From Entophlyctis helioformis (Eukaryota; Chytridiomycota; Chytridiomycetes; Chytridiales; Chytriomycetaceae), in the NCBI GenBank assembly GCA_025526915.1, contig JAHLKH010000064.1, forward strand, positions 62,001-126,000: 64,000 nucleotides of DNA, read 5' to 3'. The position numbers and the translations under genes are program-made. Under the pieces are notes generated by a model. It had not been told where the DNA came from, did not search any database, and saw only the letters and a list, made by a program, of their open reading frames with translations. Positions within the stretch are counted from its first letter, which is position 1, and every line of letters starts with the position of its first letter. Positions 9,588 through 20,772 of the stretch are shown in pieces.

Positions 9588-11233
9588 CTATGCGTCCTTC
9601 TTGTCAGCGTCGGCGTCGGCTGCTGGACGCCTGAGGCTGGCAAGGTATGGGTGGTGCAGGGCCTCGAAAACAGTCAGACGCCGTGCGGGATTGTACACGA
9701 GCAGCTCCTGTGTTCGGCGTACAGATCAGATGCAGTCAGTTGCAAGCCATATGCAGCCCGTCAGCAAGACGATGGCGCAATGAGCAGATCAAGATCCTCC
9801 CCACCTTGACGAGATCCAGCCCGCTTGACTCCAGAAACTCGCCGAGTAGATCGTCCAGCGACACCTCCGGAGGGCCAGCCCTGGTTAAGATCATGTACTC
9901 GCCGTCGCGATCCTTGCTAACGTCTGGGATGTCGTCTGGTGACATGGGCCCGAGTTTTCTGTGCAGTAACGAGGTCAGCACCGCTCATGTCTGCAGAGAA
10001 TGCCATCTGCCCAGGTTCGCCTGTACCTGCCGATATCCTTGAGCAGACTGATTTCGTTGTCGCCACTGAACAGCGGACGGCCGCGCGCCATTTCTGCAGT
10101 AAGGTGCAACCGTCAGCAACACAGACAGCTCGCCCAGCAATGCACGCAGGCAGGCATTCATGAATGGAATGCATCGCGACCGTACCTGCGAGGATGCAGC
10201 CACAGCTCCATAGATCCACTGGCTGTGAGTAGACGGACACGCCACAAAAGATCTCCGGTGCGCGATACAGCATCGTCACAGTCTGCAGCCATTCACGCAG
10301 CCCCATCAACACGTCAGCACCAATGCACATCCCCACACATCTACAGTCAGCCGCACATACATCGGGAGTCGCAGGGCCAGGCAGGTGCAGCGTCTGCCTG
10401 CTCAGCCCAAAATCGGCAATCTTGATGGCGTCCCTCCCACTCGGGTCCTTCCAGATTAAGATATTGCTGGGCTTGAGGTCGCGGTGCACAATGCGCAGGG
10501 CGTGTGCATACGCCAGGCCGTCCAAGATCTCATAAAAGAACCGCCTTGTCGACTCGTTGAAGGGCGTTGGCTGCCGACAGGCTTGGGACTTGGCAATGTG
10601 CTGGGCCAGATCCGTGTACGCATAGTCCATGACGATGTTGACCGTGACCTGCTTGTCGCTGTGGTTGGCGATGCAGACGTCGTGGATGCTGCGCAAGGGT
10701 GTGAGTGTGCGTTGGAGTGTCTCGGTGGCACAGCTGGACAGTTGGACAGTGGCATGGTGGCATGGTGGCATGGTGGCATGGTGCGTTGCAGGTCGCGTCT
10801 GTCTGTCCGAGCCAAAGTCCGACCAGCAGGCAGACCAGCAGGCAGACCAGCAGGCAGACCGGCATGACAGACAAGGCAGGCAGACCAGGCGAGCACGCAG
10901 GAAAGACACACAGGGCAGACACAGGTGCACACAAGGCAGACACGGGCCACGGCACCTGACAATGTTGTCGTGCTTGAGCGCCTTGAGGATGCTGATCTCG
11001 CGCATGGTGGTCGCCATGGTGCCCTCGGGGTCCATCGTCGTCTTCTTCATGGCATGGATGCTGCCCGTGCGCTCGTCGCGGACCTTGTACACCGTGCCGT
11101 ACACGCCCTGCCCGATGCGCTCTATCGTGACGTATGTGGTTGCTTCCCGCTGCTGGCGCTGCAGGCTCTGTCCGCGCTGTCGGCGCTGCTGCCGCTGCAC
11201 AGGTACCTGCTGCTCGTGGCCAATGCCCAGCAT
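9588..11233 (-). CDS. Cyclin-dependent kinase-like (CMGC) Ser/Thr protein kinase
   Basis: Six exons: 10956-11233, 10361-10688, 10186-10282, 10027-10093, 9805-9958 and 9588-9707. They total exactly 348 codons (347 residues). Kinase features are intact: glycine loop GQGVYGTVYKV, lysine in HAMKK, a PSTAIRE-like helix MATTMREISILK, catalytic HRDLKPSN, DFGLSR and YRAPE. The CDK-type segment is [26 protein letters not shown] and the C-lobe ends NPARRLTVFEALHHPYL. The altered PSTAIRE and the DAIKIADFGLSR segment recall transcriptional CDKs of the CDK8 to CDK11 range, but the subfamily is not settled. Intron 1 (10689-10955) contains ATGGTGGC and GACCAGCAGGCA tandem repeats. The start codon is only 39 bp from that of PRCC. 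Confidence 0.9.
10752..10866. repeat. Short tandem repeats inside kinase intron 1
   Basis: Two adjacent arrays: four copies of an 8-bp unit (GGCATGGT) near 10752-10790, and three to four copies of a 12-bp unit (GACCAGCAGGCA) near 10819-10866. Both lie in an intron, so they do not alter the protein. Confidence 0.7.
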
Positions 11234-11272
11234 CGGTGATCTCCGCGGTTGGCGCGGTGGCCGGCAACTCCA

Positions 11273-12747
11273 ATGCAGTCGCTCGCAGACTACGGCTCGT
11301 CGTCCGACGACGACAGCGACAGCGGCAGCGCCGGCGTGCAGCACCCGCTGCGTCCTCCGCCCCCGCCAAGTGCACTAGCAGCAAAGCCGGCTGGCCTCTT
11401 TGCCATGCTGCCACCCGTTCGACCCACACAACCACCTGCACAACCACCTGCACAACCACCCGCACAACCACCTGGCACTCAACGGCGGGTCCAAATAGTG
11501 GTCGACATGCCGTCCAACACTGGCGACAGCGACAGCGACCATGACACCGCAGACAGCGCTGGCAAGAGCACGCCAGCACCAAGTACAGGCGGTCTGGGCG
11601 GTCTCTTCTCCATGCTGCCTGCACCCAAGGCTGCCAAGTCTGGCCGCAGGCACGACGAAGACAGACCGCGGATGCTCGGCCAAGGGTCAGGCGACGGCAG
11701 CCAGTCGTTCTTGGCCATATCGCGGCCCATATCCCGCAAGACGGTTGCTGCATCTGCAAAGACGACGACGACGACGACGACGACTGCTGCTGCTCCGCCG
11801 CAACCATCAGGGTCGGGATCGGGATCGCGATCGGCAGACGCTCCCAAAGCAACACCAGCCAAAGACGTCGTCGACGACGACGACATGGATCCTGACTCAT
11901 ACTTTACTCTGGGTGGGTGCCACAATGGGATCGCTGCCGCTGTCGATCGTGCAGCATGCTGATCATGACTTCCTGTCACAGACCTGGGTGATTCGCGGCC
12001 ACCACGGCCGTCAGCCGCTTCTCAGCCAGCACAAGGGTCTGACGATGACGAGGATGAGGAGGACGAGGACGACGAGATTGAGGAAGATACCCGGCAGCAA
12101 CCGGTCTCTGAAGACTACGAGGCGTATGCTGCACAGTACGCTGCATACTATGGGACTGCGTATGCAGACGGCGGTGCATACGCGTACGATCAGCCGGCTC
12201 AAGGTGCCGACGCGTCGTCATCAGCTGCACTTGATGGTCTGGACGCAGAAGCCGTGAGTTTATGTCGTGGTGTCTGCTCTGATGCTCTGACGGTCTGGCC
12301 ACATTTGCACGTCATTCAAAAGGCTGACATGATCATGGCTGCCAGATGGCCAAACTCAGAGGACGCGGTAAAGCAGCCGGTCCCGTCGAGATCAAGGACA
12401 TCAGCCGCCGCGACCAGTTTGGCGCCATGACACCTGGCGCTATCGCTGAGCGCAACGCCAGCCTCATTGGTCTGAGCGGATCGTCGTCATTCTCGGCAAG
12501 TGCTAGCTTGCATGCCGAGGCTGTTGTTGTTGTTTTCCTTCTTCTGCTGGCTGATGGCCCACACCGGCTAACGCGATGCATGGATGCACAGAAACTGCGA
12601 GGAGCCATGCCGTCGCTGAACATGAAGCGCAAACACAATATCATGTCGCTGGCGTTCGAGGCACGGTCGCGGCAGGAATCCATCGACGAGGAGGCAGCCA
12701 ACCGCCGTATGACGCAAAAGATTGCGCGTGCAAAGTACGGCTTCTAA
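11273..12747 (+). CDS. PRCC: PRCC-family nuclear protein
   Basis: Homologue of PRCC, a nuclear speckle protein linked to pre-mRNA splicing and to MAD2L2 in animals. Exons 11273-11912, 11982-12253, 12346-12495 and 12592-12747 give 405 residues. The N-terminus MQSLADYGSSSDDD matches the family's short acidic start. A proline/acidic low-complexity middle follows. The C-terminal block KDISRRDQFGAM...NMKRKHNIMSLAFEA ends in ARAKYGF, the hallmark of the family. The third intron (12496-12591) has a GC donor (GCAAGT). Reading through it would stay in frame but add 32 mostly hydrophobic residues that do not fit. Start 11273 was preferred over the in-frame ATG at 11249 because of the conserved N-terminus. 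Divergent with the CDK-like kinase. Confidence 0.88.
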
Positions 12748-12817
12748 GCCGTCTCTCTCGCGTGGCTGGCACACAACTGAACGAGGTGGAATGAAGGGCT
12801 GTTTAATGGGCTGCTGC

Positions 12818-15800
12818 TCATCGCGTGCCCCATTTCTTGGGTGCAGAGGACGACGGCAAAGTCGACCCCGATGCAGCGGGCACAGACGAGAACGGCGACG
12901 TGGTGGATGCAGTAGGTGACGCAGCCGCACCCCACACGCCCGAGATGAAGTGCTGCGAGAATCCGCCGGCAACGGCGTTCACCAGCCCCATCACGCGGCC
13001 GCTGTTGGTCCCCTGTCCACTGCTACCGCCACTGCCACCGCCAGCAGCAGCACTCGGTCCCGCAAACGCCTGCCCGATCGCAGTGCCCAATGACGGCAGT
13101 CTCTCTGCAATCGAAAACAGCTGTGGCGGCGTGCGTGAGCCCGACGCTGCGCCGTTCTTGCTTAGCCGCACAGCCGAAGACGGTTTGGATCGCGTGCGTG
13201 GCTGCTTGGCCGGTACGCTCGGCGCGCTGCCCGTCGTCGAAGCCGGGCCAGACGACCGCGGCTCAGACAGGATGGATTTGCGTGGGGCAAACGGCTTGGA
13301 TCCGTGCGGCGCGCCAGATAGCGGCAGCAGGGCGAACCGCGGCGACGGCGGCGCGAGCGAGACGAGGTTATGCTGCTCTTGCAGCGACGGGTTGCGTTTT
13401 CTGTGCATCAATGTGTCAGCAAGGCGGGCTGGATGAGGACATAAGGACACGAGGCAACGACGGAAGAGCACAGACGGAAACTCACGTGTCCTGGGACTTT
13501 GGGTTGAGCAGGAGGAGTGGGCCGAGCAACACCGACGTGCGGTAATAGAAGCGGTCGACGTTGGACGCAATGTTTGCATCGACAATCGCCAGGTCAATGG
13601 GATCGATCTGTCGGACAGGCCACCATACAAGACAATGAGTGTCGGTGGCTGCCATGGCCACATGGACTTGTGAACGCACCTTGCCACGGATGGAAGCAAT
13701 CACAGACGCAGCGTCCTGCTCGGTCCGCGTGTCGGGGATAGCAGACGCAGGCGAGCCGGCAGAGATGCCCCAGCTGCCTTCCATGACCTTCATAAGCCAC
13801 TTGAAGTCAAAGAGCAGCTGAAAGGCACCCTTCTCCGACACCGTCTCGGTGGCAATGTGCGCATTCACAAACGTGGTGTATACGCTGATGATGCGCGTGG
13901 CGAGTTCGAGAAGCAGCATCTTGAGGCACGGCTGATGTGCACCAACAGGGTCAGCAAGTGCAAAGGCCGTGCAAGGATGGCAAATGAGACGCGTGTGTGG
14001 AGGCACACACCTTTTCGAGAGTGTAGCTGCCGATGCGGTTGAGCTCTGCACAAACATCAAAGAGCACAATCAGGACAAACGAAGAGGCATGGACAGGCAG
14101 GCTGATCTTGCTCTCCATCACATCGCCCGCATCGCCCTGTGCCTGAATCGTCATTCCTGCGCAGGCCAAGCCGCTCGCGTCAGTTTCGCTTACTCGCTGT
14201 GCTGCAGTGCATAGACGCACGCGAGACTCACCTTCCCACAGCGTCTGGAACCGCTCGGCATGGCGCCAGTCTTCGCGTTCAAGCTTCTGCAGCAGCCCAG
14301 CCTCGAGGTGCTTGCCAACCGAGCTCGTCCACAGCGAGTGCGCCTGCGTGTACACATCCATAAGCCGCTCTTGCACCGGCAACAGCAGTCGCTCTTCGCG
14401 TCCGGCCGTACCGCGTCCACCTGCCGATGCCGGCGTCCCAGCCGTCACTGCAGCAGTGCCTTCAAGCCGGACATCAAACAGCGCATGCAGCTTGCCAAAC
14501 TTGAGCGCAATGATCCGCGCCGAGCGGCCAATGAACAGGGATTGGTCGATGCCAAGCACATACGACTCCATTTGCGCCTCGCTCAGACGCCCGCGTATCT
14601 CGTCGAGGAACAGCGACATGCCATCGCTGTACGCCTCGGCGGCTTTGAGGAACGAGTCGTGCAGCACACCGACCAGTGTGTGCGAGTCGGCGCTGAGATC
14701 AAACGACCCGTAGCGAGGCTCTTGGATACGCGTCGCAGGTGCAGCAGAGACGGCGGACCGCTGGCCGGCGTGTGAGGCGGCGGGCCGGTTAGACACGACA
14801 ACCGAGCCGAGGAGCGGGAAAAGATCGTCGCGGACAGCGAGGGCAGCAGACTCGAAGGCGGCGCCGAGAGACGTCATGGCAGGCGTCTGCATGCGACACA
14901 CGGCTTGCAGCGTCTCGTGGCTGATCGTTCGGTCGGGCTGGTCGGGCGCTGCCGAGTCCCAGACAAAGCGCGCAACGTCGCGGTCGGCGTGAAGACCCTG
15001 GTTGAGCATCTCAAGAGCGCTCGGGAGAAGGGACCGCGGCTGGTGGGCGATGGCGTCGAACGCTGACGCGATGAGATCCTTGGCGCGCGAAAGGAACAGC
15101 GGCTGGTAGATGCTGGTCCAGAGCGAGAATGAGGCGTCTGACAGCAACTGCGACACCATGCCACTCCATTGCCGTGATGATGGCTGCTGGGACGATGGCG
15201 TTGTCGACACGGACAGCCCGGATGCACCCGTAGTCGGTGGCAAGAGTGCCGCGGCATCTTTGTTGTGCTCAGTCTTGAACTCGACACTGCTGATTCCCGT
15301 CACCACAGCCGCGCGTATGCCGGCCAGAACAGCACCAGACGTGATAGCCACCAGTGCCGCTCCGACGTGCTTGTTCAGCAGAGCAATGACGCCTGCGATC
15401 CATGCCTTGCTCGCCGTCTGGACGCCGGCATTGGTGAGCTCCGAGAGTCCAGTGCCAAAATTGATCACAGGCGAGAAGTGGCGGATGGATTCGGGCAAGT
15501 GGCGGAAGATGATGTAGATGTTGGCTTTCTCCGAATAGAGGCTAGACACGAGCCGTTCGGCGTCATGCGAGGCCGAGCGTGCATCTGGTGTTGCAGCTGC
15601 TGGTTCAGCAGAAGGTGCAAACGAGACCTTGGGCATGGATGCAGTTGAAGTGGCAGTGACAGATGGATCGAGCTGGAGCGATCGCAGGAATGCTACAATG
15701 CGAGACTTTGGCGCGGATGCTGGTGCAGATGCAGATGCAGAGCCCTGTGCAGTGGTGACAAAGAGGGACTCGACCGTCGCGAGGGTTTTCTGGATGACGC

Positions 15801-17060
15801 TGATCGACTGTGCGATCTTGTCCGCGATGGTGTCGGCAGCAGCCGACTGATCAGGCGGCAGCGGCAAGCCGTCAAAGATCTCCCCAATGGCATGTGCGCG
15901 CTGTGCAAGCAGGACATCCAGGATCGCCTTGGGCGGCAGGTTGTCTAGCAGTGCAATGGCACCAAGCGTGTCGCACAGACTCTGTCGTTGCGGTCACTGG
16001 AGGTAAGTCTTGAATGCGGGCAAGGACATGTGCCCAGGCATGGGAAGGATCGCACACCTTTTCGTCCATGTCGGTGGCACGCAGACTGGCAGTCGCCTTT
16101 TCGACAATCTGCACGCGGAACGAGCTGATGGCATCCCACTGGCGCTGCACAACCGGAAACGACGTCTGTCGTTGGGTGTGTTCGAGATCAGCGTACGGAG
16201 ATGCATGCTGGAGGAATGGCATTTAGACAACGCACCTTGATGAGCACAGCCTGCTTGCCCGTCTGCAGTTCACGAAACACTAGCCGTGCAATGAGATACA
16301 GCCGGCTGGCGGCCAGATGCTGGTGGCGTTCAAGAGCGCTCCAGATCTGCTCGGGCGTGATCACCAGCAGACGGATCTGTGCCGCCACATGGAAGAGCTG
16401 CTGCTTGCGGTCCTCTGTTGGCGGCCGGCCGCACGCGCCAGTCAGCGCCACAGCGCAGACACTGGCGGGCACTGGCAGACACAGATAACACACACACGCA
16501 CGCACCTTCAGCCAGATCTCTGTTGGCGGTGGTCAGATCGTGGACCTGCTGCTTGAGGCCGGCCACATCGCACAGGCCGCTCGTCTGGTCAAAGAGGCTG
16601 CGCATCTGCTCGGCAGCCTCGCGCATGAGCTGGATGGCGTCTGCGGCACCAATGACGTCTCTGTATCTCTCGCTGTGGCAAGTGTGAGTGCACGGCAGGT
16701 ATGTGGGGGTGGCTGTGGTGCTGCTCCTGCATCAAGGCCAGCCAAGCCAGCGGCCAGCCAAGCCAGGACAAGACAAGACAGGACAGGACAAGCCAGCGGC
16801 CAGCGAACACGCACCCAACCATGATGCGCAGGTCGTGTTTCTTGCGGTCGGCGTCTGCTCTGGTGGTGCAACAGCGGGGGCCGGTCGGCCAGTTGGTCAA
16901 CACTCGCATACAAACACACGCAGTGTGCAGTAGGCAGCACACACGCAGCACACAGCAGGCAGCACACGGCACAGCAGACCCACTTTATCTTGTGCAGGAT
17001 GGCCTTGAGGTCTGCAACGCCGTGGCGCCGAAACAGCGCATCGGCGTCGTTTTCGCTCAT
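12818..17060 (-). CDS. COG1: Conserved oligomeric Golgi complex subunit 1
   Basis: Lobe-A scaffold of the COG tether for retrograde intra-Golgi traffic. Ten exons: 16984-17060, 16815-16859, 16506-16672, 16236-16414, 16058-16165, 14232-15981, 14011-14156, 13680-13931, 13486-13607 and 12818-13400. They give exactly 1142 residues with all phases consistent. The N-terminal signature is MSENDADALFRRHGVADLKA followed by DRKKHDLRIMVGERYRDVIG and AADAIQLM. Then come LARLVFRELQTG, TSFPVVQRQW and a long helical body ending SNVDRFYYRTSVLLGPLLLL. The last 190 residues are a serine/glycine-rich, probably disordered tail. Unlike several neighbours the gene needs no base correction. Divergent with PSD1, convergent with PRCC. 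Confidence 0.95.
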
Positions 17061-17356
17061 CTGCGTGTGTTTGCGCCAGGTGTCGAACCACGGCCCAAGC
17101 GTCGGCAGCCTCCTTGGACGGCGAGTGGGCGACGCACATCCACACGCACGCATGCCGCCAGCCCAGCCCAGCTGCACGGATGCCGCTTGGTGGGCCGATC
17201 GGCAGGATCGCACCTGCGATGCATCGCTGCTGGGCATGTCCTGCACCTGGCCAGCCAGCCAGCCAGCCAGCCAGCCAATCGGGCGGCGTCTGCCAATCTG
17301 AAATCGCACCTTTGCCCAACGACACACAACACCACAGCACAGCACAGCACAGCACA
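17061..17356. promoter_or_regulatory. Divergent promoter COG1/PSD1
   Basis: 296 bp between opposing start codons. It contains a CCAG microsatellite (about 17245-17275) and, immediately before the PSD1 ATG, an array of AGCAC pentamers (17336-17355). No TATA element is obvious and no other coding sequence is seen. Confidence 0.6.
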
Positions 17357-19080
17357 ATGCGGATCGCTTCAATGGCCGCCGTTCTGTCACGCGCCAGCAT
17401 GCGGGTGGGCATGCGGGTGGGCATGGGCATCCGGGCGACCGTCATTGCGTCCATGAACCCGCGCCTCGCCTTCTCCCGCTCGCAGACGCTGCGGTCCAAG
17501 TCGATGTCGACGCTGCCGCTCTATGTGCGTCGCAACAGCGCCGTCGGCGTTGCGCCTTCGATGGCAAAGCTGCCGGCGGCGGCAAGTGCGGCGTCGTCGG
17601 CGAGGATGCAGCTGCTGAGGCAGGCGAGCAGCGGCGCGGGCGGCTCGTCGGGCTCGTCGGGCAGCAAGGGCGGCGACGAGCACAAGAGCAGCGGTGAGCG
17701 CTCCCGGTCTTTCCTCTGTTCATCCGAGACCGCCGCCTTGCACCGACCCGCCGGCTGACCAACCAACCAACCCCAATGTGCGTGCACAAACTATGGCAGG
17801 CAACAAGTACTGGGACGCATGGCGCAACACACGGACGGTGTGGCAGCCGCTGCCCATCTCGGCCGGCCTCGTTGGCCTGGGCGTGCTCAGCCTGATCACC
17901 CGCGGCCGCAGAGACAAGCAGGCCCCGCCGCCGCTCGACGCCAACGGCCTCCCGGCTGTGCAGGTCGAGGGCTCGCTGTGGGTGAGTTCCCCTGCGCATC
18001 CTTGTTTCATTCTGCAGATCGGCTGGGGATCAATGGATGCGACGCCACCGCCCGCAGCCGCGACGGCCACTGACACGCCCCGTCGCACGCACAGGTGCAC
18101 CTGTACGCAGCATTGCCGCTGCGCACCATCTCCCGCGCATGGGGATGGATGAACAGCCTCACAGTCCCCACGCCGATGCGGTCGCCTCTCTACCGTTTCT
18201 ACTCCTGGGTCTTTGGCTGCAACCTCGACGAGATGGCCGACCCCGATCTCTCCGCATACCCGAACCTTGGCGAGTTCTTCTACCGCAGCCTCAAGGACGG
18301 CGCCCGCACCATTGCCCCGCCCTCGCAGGCGCTCCTGGTCAGCCCGGCCGATGGCCGCATCCTGCACACCGGCACCGTCGAGCCAGACGGCCGCATCGAG
18401 CAGATCAAGGGACTGACGTACTCGGTCAACGCGCTGCTCGGCCCGTCGGTGCTCGCCAAGACCGGATCGGTCGGCGCGGCAGTCGCACCAGGCAACAAAC
18501 TCTTCTTCACCGTCATCTACCTCGCACCGGGCGACTACCATCGGTTCCATTCGCCCGCAGACTGGGTCGTCACACGCGCACGGCACTTTGCCGGCGAGCT
18601 GTACTCTGTGTCGCCGTTCATGGCACGCGCACTCAACAACCTGTTTGTGCTCAACGAGCGCGTTGCGCTGCTCGGCCAGTGGGCCCACGGATTCTTTTCA
18701 TACGTTCCTGTCGGCGCAACCAATGTCGGCTCCATTGTCGTCAACATGTGCCCTGTAAGTAGCGCGCGTTTGCGAGCGACCACCAACGCTGAAGGCGAGC
18801 CACTGACTTTGGTGCATGCGATGCCAATGGTGTCTAGGATCTGGTGACAAGTTTGCCCGAGAAGCAGCTGGCGCTTGGTGTGTACGAGCGGCCAATCACT
18901 GTGCCCGGCACGCCTGCTGCGTCCAAAAGCATCGACGCCGTCAGTGTGCGTCGCGGCGAGGAGATGGGCGGCTTCCGCTTGGGATCCACCGTCGTGCTCG
19001 TCTTTGAGGCACCCGAGACCTTTTCGTTTGCAGTTGAGGGCGGCCAGAAGGTCAAGGTTGGCGAGCCGCTTGGCCGCTAG
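17357..19080 (+). CDS. PSD1: Phosphatidylserine decarboxylase, mitochondrial (type I)
   Basis: Converts phosphatidylserine to phosphatidylethanolamine at the mitochondrial inner membrane. Exons 17357-17693, 17800-17981, 18095-18754 and 18838-19080 give 473 residues. The N-terminus is Arg/Ser/Met-rich and lacks acids, as in a mitochondrial presequence. A membrane segment follows (PLPISAGLVGLGVLSLI). Catalytic-domain landmarks are the FYR/L block, LVSPADGRIL, GDYHRFHSPADW and VPVGATNVGSIVV. The C-terminal LGST at residues 441-444 is where self-cleavage leaves the pyruvoyl prosthetic group on the serine. A basic, glycine/serine-rich stretch sits between presequence and membrane segment. Divergent with COG1. 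Confidence 0.95.
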
Positions 19081-19262
19081 CCCTCTGCGCCATGGCATGG
19101 CACGATCAACAAGAGCACCCTTTTCCAACCACCCTTTTCCACAAGTCACGTGCCCGCTTGTCCTTTGATTGAAATTACTATTGTTCCGAACGTCGCGTTT
19201 TTTTGTTTTCCGAGCGCTTTCAGCAGCACGACTCTGTCTTTCTCTCAACACACACACGCACG

Positions 19263-20599
19263 ATGCAGATGCAGACGCTCACGCCCGAATCCATTGTGTC
19301 CAAGGAGCCTGCCGGCTACACGCTGCCCTTTGACACCAGCAAGTGCGTCTGTGCTGTTGTTTTGGCATTCGCTTGCTGCGCCGTCCCGCCCTCTTCTCCT
19401 TTCTTCTGTCCTGCGCTGCGCTGCCTTGCCCTGCCTTGCGCTCGTTCCGATCAGCGCTGATTGCTGAGCGGCCTGTCAATTCGGCCGTCGGCTCTGCGCT
19501 GCTCGGCATGCCGCCCCACATGTCAAGCGATGCCATGCCAAGCGATGCTCTGCCTGCTGACGCTGCATCTGTCCATGCAACCTGCCCCCTACCCACCTAC
19601 CCACCCCGCCAGCCCGCGCTTCCCCGGCCGTGTCCAAGTCGTTTTCGGCGAGCAGGACTTTTCGTCCAAGCTCGTGGCGTCCAAGACGTACAGAAAGGGC
19701 GACGTCATTGCGCCGTTGACGGGTGTGTCCAAGTCGGCCAAGGCATGGACGTCTGTGCAGGTGTGTGTGTGTGTGTGCGTGCGTCCACGCTGGCATCGCT
19801 CGCTTGCCTGTCCTGCTCTTGCGTGTGCCGGATTGCTGTGGATCCTGCCACGGACGGCCACAATGGCGACCACGACGACGCTGCTTGGTGCCAGCACGTG
19901 CGGCAGCCGCACCCCCTTGCCCAATCCCCGCGATTCGTGATCGCTCATTGCCAACGGCGGCTGTTCCTTCCATCACACGCTGACATCATCGCACCCTGAC
20001 ATCATCGCACCCTGACATCATCCTGCCCGCCTGCCCGCCTGGCTGTTCCAACCAAGATCGACCGCGACACGCACGTCGAGCTCAACTCGGAGCTCGTGTT
20101 CATGGTGCGTCCCTTGCCCTCCACCCTCGTCTCTCGCCGTTGCCGTTGCCGTTGCCCCCGCACTCCACCATCCAGCTCTCACACTCGCGTGATAAACAGA
20201 ACCACTCATGCGACCCGTCCATCCACATCGATGCCGTCGAGATGTGTGTCGTCGCCGGCCGTGACCTGGCTGAAGGCGACGAGCTCACGTTCTTCTACCC
20301 GAGGTACCGCACGCCGCTCACCTTCCCTTGTGTGCTGGGCCGCTCCACTAACCAGCACACATCACACATCACATCACATCACACGTAGCACCGAGTGGGA
20401 CATGAGCCAGCCGTTCACGTGCTGGTGTGGCGCTGCCGACTGTCTGCGCCGCATCGACGGATCCAAGCATATCCCGCGCTGCCTGCTCGGCTCGCGCTAC
20501 CTGAGCAAGCACATCCAAGCACTGCTTGCCGAACGCGAGGCGTCGGGCGTGACCGACGACGAGGTGCTCGCTGCACGCGTCAAGTCCCTGCAACAGTGA
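19263..20599 (+). CDS. Small SET-domain protein (probable lysine methyltransferase)
   Basis: Exons 19263-19342, 19613-19760, 20057-20104, 20200-20303 and 20389-20599 give 196 residues. It contains the split SET fold. A KTYRKGDVIAPLTG strand is followed by HVELNSELVFM, the cofactor-pocket NHSCDPS, then EGDELTFFYPSTEWDM. A post-SET-like cysteine cluster is CWCGAADCL. Short fungal SET proteins with the FYPSTEWDM signature form a recognisable family, but the substrate is unknown to me. Intron 1 (270 bp) is C-rich. The donor of intron 2 sits in a GTGTGTGT run and its acceptor is AAG rather than CAG, so that junction is the least certain. Confidence 0.88.
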
Positions 20600-20772
20600 T
20601 CCTTCTGATCCCACCGGCATTGCCGCCGTCTCTCTCTCCCTTCCTTCCAGTGACTTACCCCCCGCGCGTCGCTCAACAAGCATGCCGAATCCTGCTCATC
20701 TCCAACCGCATCTGCCCTCTTTGACAGACCAGACCACTAAATATATGTTGTAGTACCAAGGCTTTGTTCCGT

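Noticed and set aside
16208..16235. 28-bp intron in COG1
   Set aside because: Too short; a 70-bp intron (16166-16235) using the next in-phase acceptor gives the conserved TSFPVVQRQW block.
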